The translations under genes were made by a program, and so were the position numbers. 8,602 bases of DNA. Source: Azonexus sp. (GTDB lineage Bacteria > Pseudomonadota > Gammaproteobacteria > Burkholderiales > Rhodocyclaceae). Position 1 is the first letter of the stretch. Every line of letters begins with the position of its first letter. Under the pieces are notes generated by a model that saw nothing but the letters and a program-made list of their open reading frames with translations, did not search any database and was not told the DNA's origin. Positions 7,906 to 8,602 of this stretch are shown here, in pieces. The stretch is taken from assembly GCA_031285115.1 (NCBI GenBank), contig JAITWU010000102.1, forward strand, positions 1 to 8,602. Direction: 5' to 3'.

Positions 7906-8602
7906 GCACTTCCCGCCCGCTGCGCGTGCGCATTACGCCCGCGGCGATTCGCGCCAACTACCATCTCGTCAAACGCCTGACGCCAAATGCCCGCGCTTGG
8001 GCCGTCGTCAAGGCCGACGCCTACGGCCACGGCCAGTGGCGGGCCGTTGCCGCCCTGCGCGATGATGCCGACGGCTTTGCGCTCCTCGAATGTGAAAACG
8101 CCGTGGCGCTTCGTGAGCAAGGCGTGACGCAACCGATTCTGCTGCTCGAAGGCATTTTTTCCCCGACCGATGCGGCGGCTGTCTTTAGCCATCGCCTGAC
8201 CACGGTCGTTCATTGTGCCGAACAGCTTGAGTGGCTGCTGGCCGTGCGCCGCGACGACCAGCCGCTCGATCTCTACCTCAAACTCAACAGCGGCATGAAC
8301 CGCTTGGGTTTCACGGCGGAAAGCCTGCCCCGGGCGCGCGAATTGCTGGCCCGGCTGCCGCAGGCCCGCATCACCCTGATGACACATTTCGCCGAGGCCG
8401 ATGGCGAACGGGGGATCGACTGGCAGTTGGCGCGGTTTTGGGAGATGGCGGGAGAGACGCAAACCCTTGCCGGGGCAGGCGAAAGAGCTTTATGCCGCGC
8501 CGCCGCCGCAGCACGATCGTCCCTCTCCCCTCGCGGGAGAGGGAAAGAGGGAGAGGGGGGCGGTAGTGGTATCTGGGGGCCTTCCCCCTCTCCCCAACCC
8601 CT
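7902..8602 (+). CDS. alr: Alanine racemase, 3'-incomplete and apparently broken by a repeat
   Basis: This is a PLP-dependent alanine racemase, which makes D-alanine for peptidoglycan. The N-terminal half is clear: AVVKADAYGHG with the PLP lysine Lys37, KLNSGMNRLGF (residues 127-137) with Arg134, and MTHFAEAD (160-167). Normal enzymes are about 355-370 residues, so only about half is present. After roughly residue 185-195 (bases 8455-8490) the translation no longer looks like the family. The expected SLANSAA-type motif is missing and the frame becomes Ala/Arg- then Gly/Ser/Pro-rich as it enters palindromic repeat DNA. No stop occurs before the window ends. The start at 7902 overlaps the LysR stop by 4 bp. 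The family call is firm. Whether the gene is intact, carries an in-frame insert, or is a pseudogene cannot be decided here. Confidence 0.85.
   Translation, partial: MSTSRPLRVRITPAAIRANYHLVKRLTPNARAWAVVKADAYGHGQWRAVAALRDDADGFALLECENAVALREQGVTQPILLLEGIFSPTDAAAVFSHRLTTVVHCAEQLEWLLAVRRDDQPLDLYLKLNSGMNRLGFTAESLPRARELLARLPQARITLMTHFAEADGERGIDWQLARFWEMAGETQTLAGAGERALCRAAAAARSSLSPRGRGKEGEGGGSGIWGPSPSPQP
8521..8602. repeat. G/C-rich palindromic dispersed-type repeat (two hairpins)
   Basis: Two stem-loops lie in tandem. The first has perfect 9-bp arms CCCTCTCCC (8521-8529) and GGGAGAGGG (8535-8543) around a 5-base loop. The second pairs GGGAGAGGGGG (8549-8559) with CCCCCTCTCCC (8584-8594) around a 24-base loop. 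The window then ends in CAACCCCT. This composition matches the CCCTCTCCC/GGGAGAGGG repeats scattered between genes in many proteobacteria. It lies inside the open alanine racemase frame. The true right edge is outside the window. Confidence 0.75.

Noticed and set aside
8231..8566. Plus-strand 111-codon frame inside alr and the repeat
   Set aside because: It is Arg/Gly/Pro-rich, ends within the palindromic repeat, and overlaps the clear alanine racemase frame.

Overview
The window looks like chromosomal DNA of a betaproteobacterium, most plausibly a Rhodocyclales/Accumulibacter-type organism. This rests on GC-rich coding, the style of the encoded proteins, and a lplT / LysR / alanine racemase neighbourhood that I recall from that group. 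It is a judgement from reading, not from a database search. I saw no rRNA, tRNA, CRISPR array, transposase or phage gene.

Layout: (a) 1-440, the 3' end of a family 4 (Fe-S) uracil-DNA glycosylase. (b) 473-1591, a PA0069-family radical SAM protein of unknown reaction. (c) About 1630-5611, a tightly packed plus-strand operon with 4-bp and 1-bp overlaps and one 2-bp gap. It encodes a membrane-anchored SGNH (DUF459-like) protein, an SGNH lipoprotein with a large inserted domain, an MBOAT O-acyltransferase of the AlgI/PatA type, and an 87-residue single-pass membrane protein. (d) 5621-6886 on the minus strand, a lysophospholipid transporter (lplT) convergent with the operon. (e) 7003-7905 on the plus strand, a LysR-type regulator divergent from lplT. 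It overlaps by 4 bp (f) an alanine racemase gene (alr, 7902 to the window end), whose 3' part runs into a G/C-rich palindromic repeat.

The most interesting unit is the four-gene operon. An MBOAT protein that moves an acyl group across the inner membrane, a periplasmic SGNH transferase candidate, and an Ape1-like SGNH lipoprotein esterase candidate together resemble the peptidoglycan O-acetylation/de-O-acetylation sets of Neisseria and Campylobacter. Acetylation of an exopolysaccharide is the main alternative. The small membrane protein at the operon's end would be an undescribed extra component. The operon is visibly richer in A/T and in homopolymer runs than the flanking UDG, radical SAM and LysR genes.

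The second point of interest is the end of the window. The alanine racemase reading frame stays open but stops resembling the family after about residue 190. There it enters a pair of GC-rich hairpins typical of dispersed intergenic repeats, so the gene may be disrupted, carry an in-frame repeat, or be misassembled.
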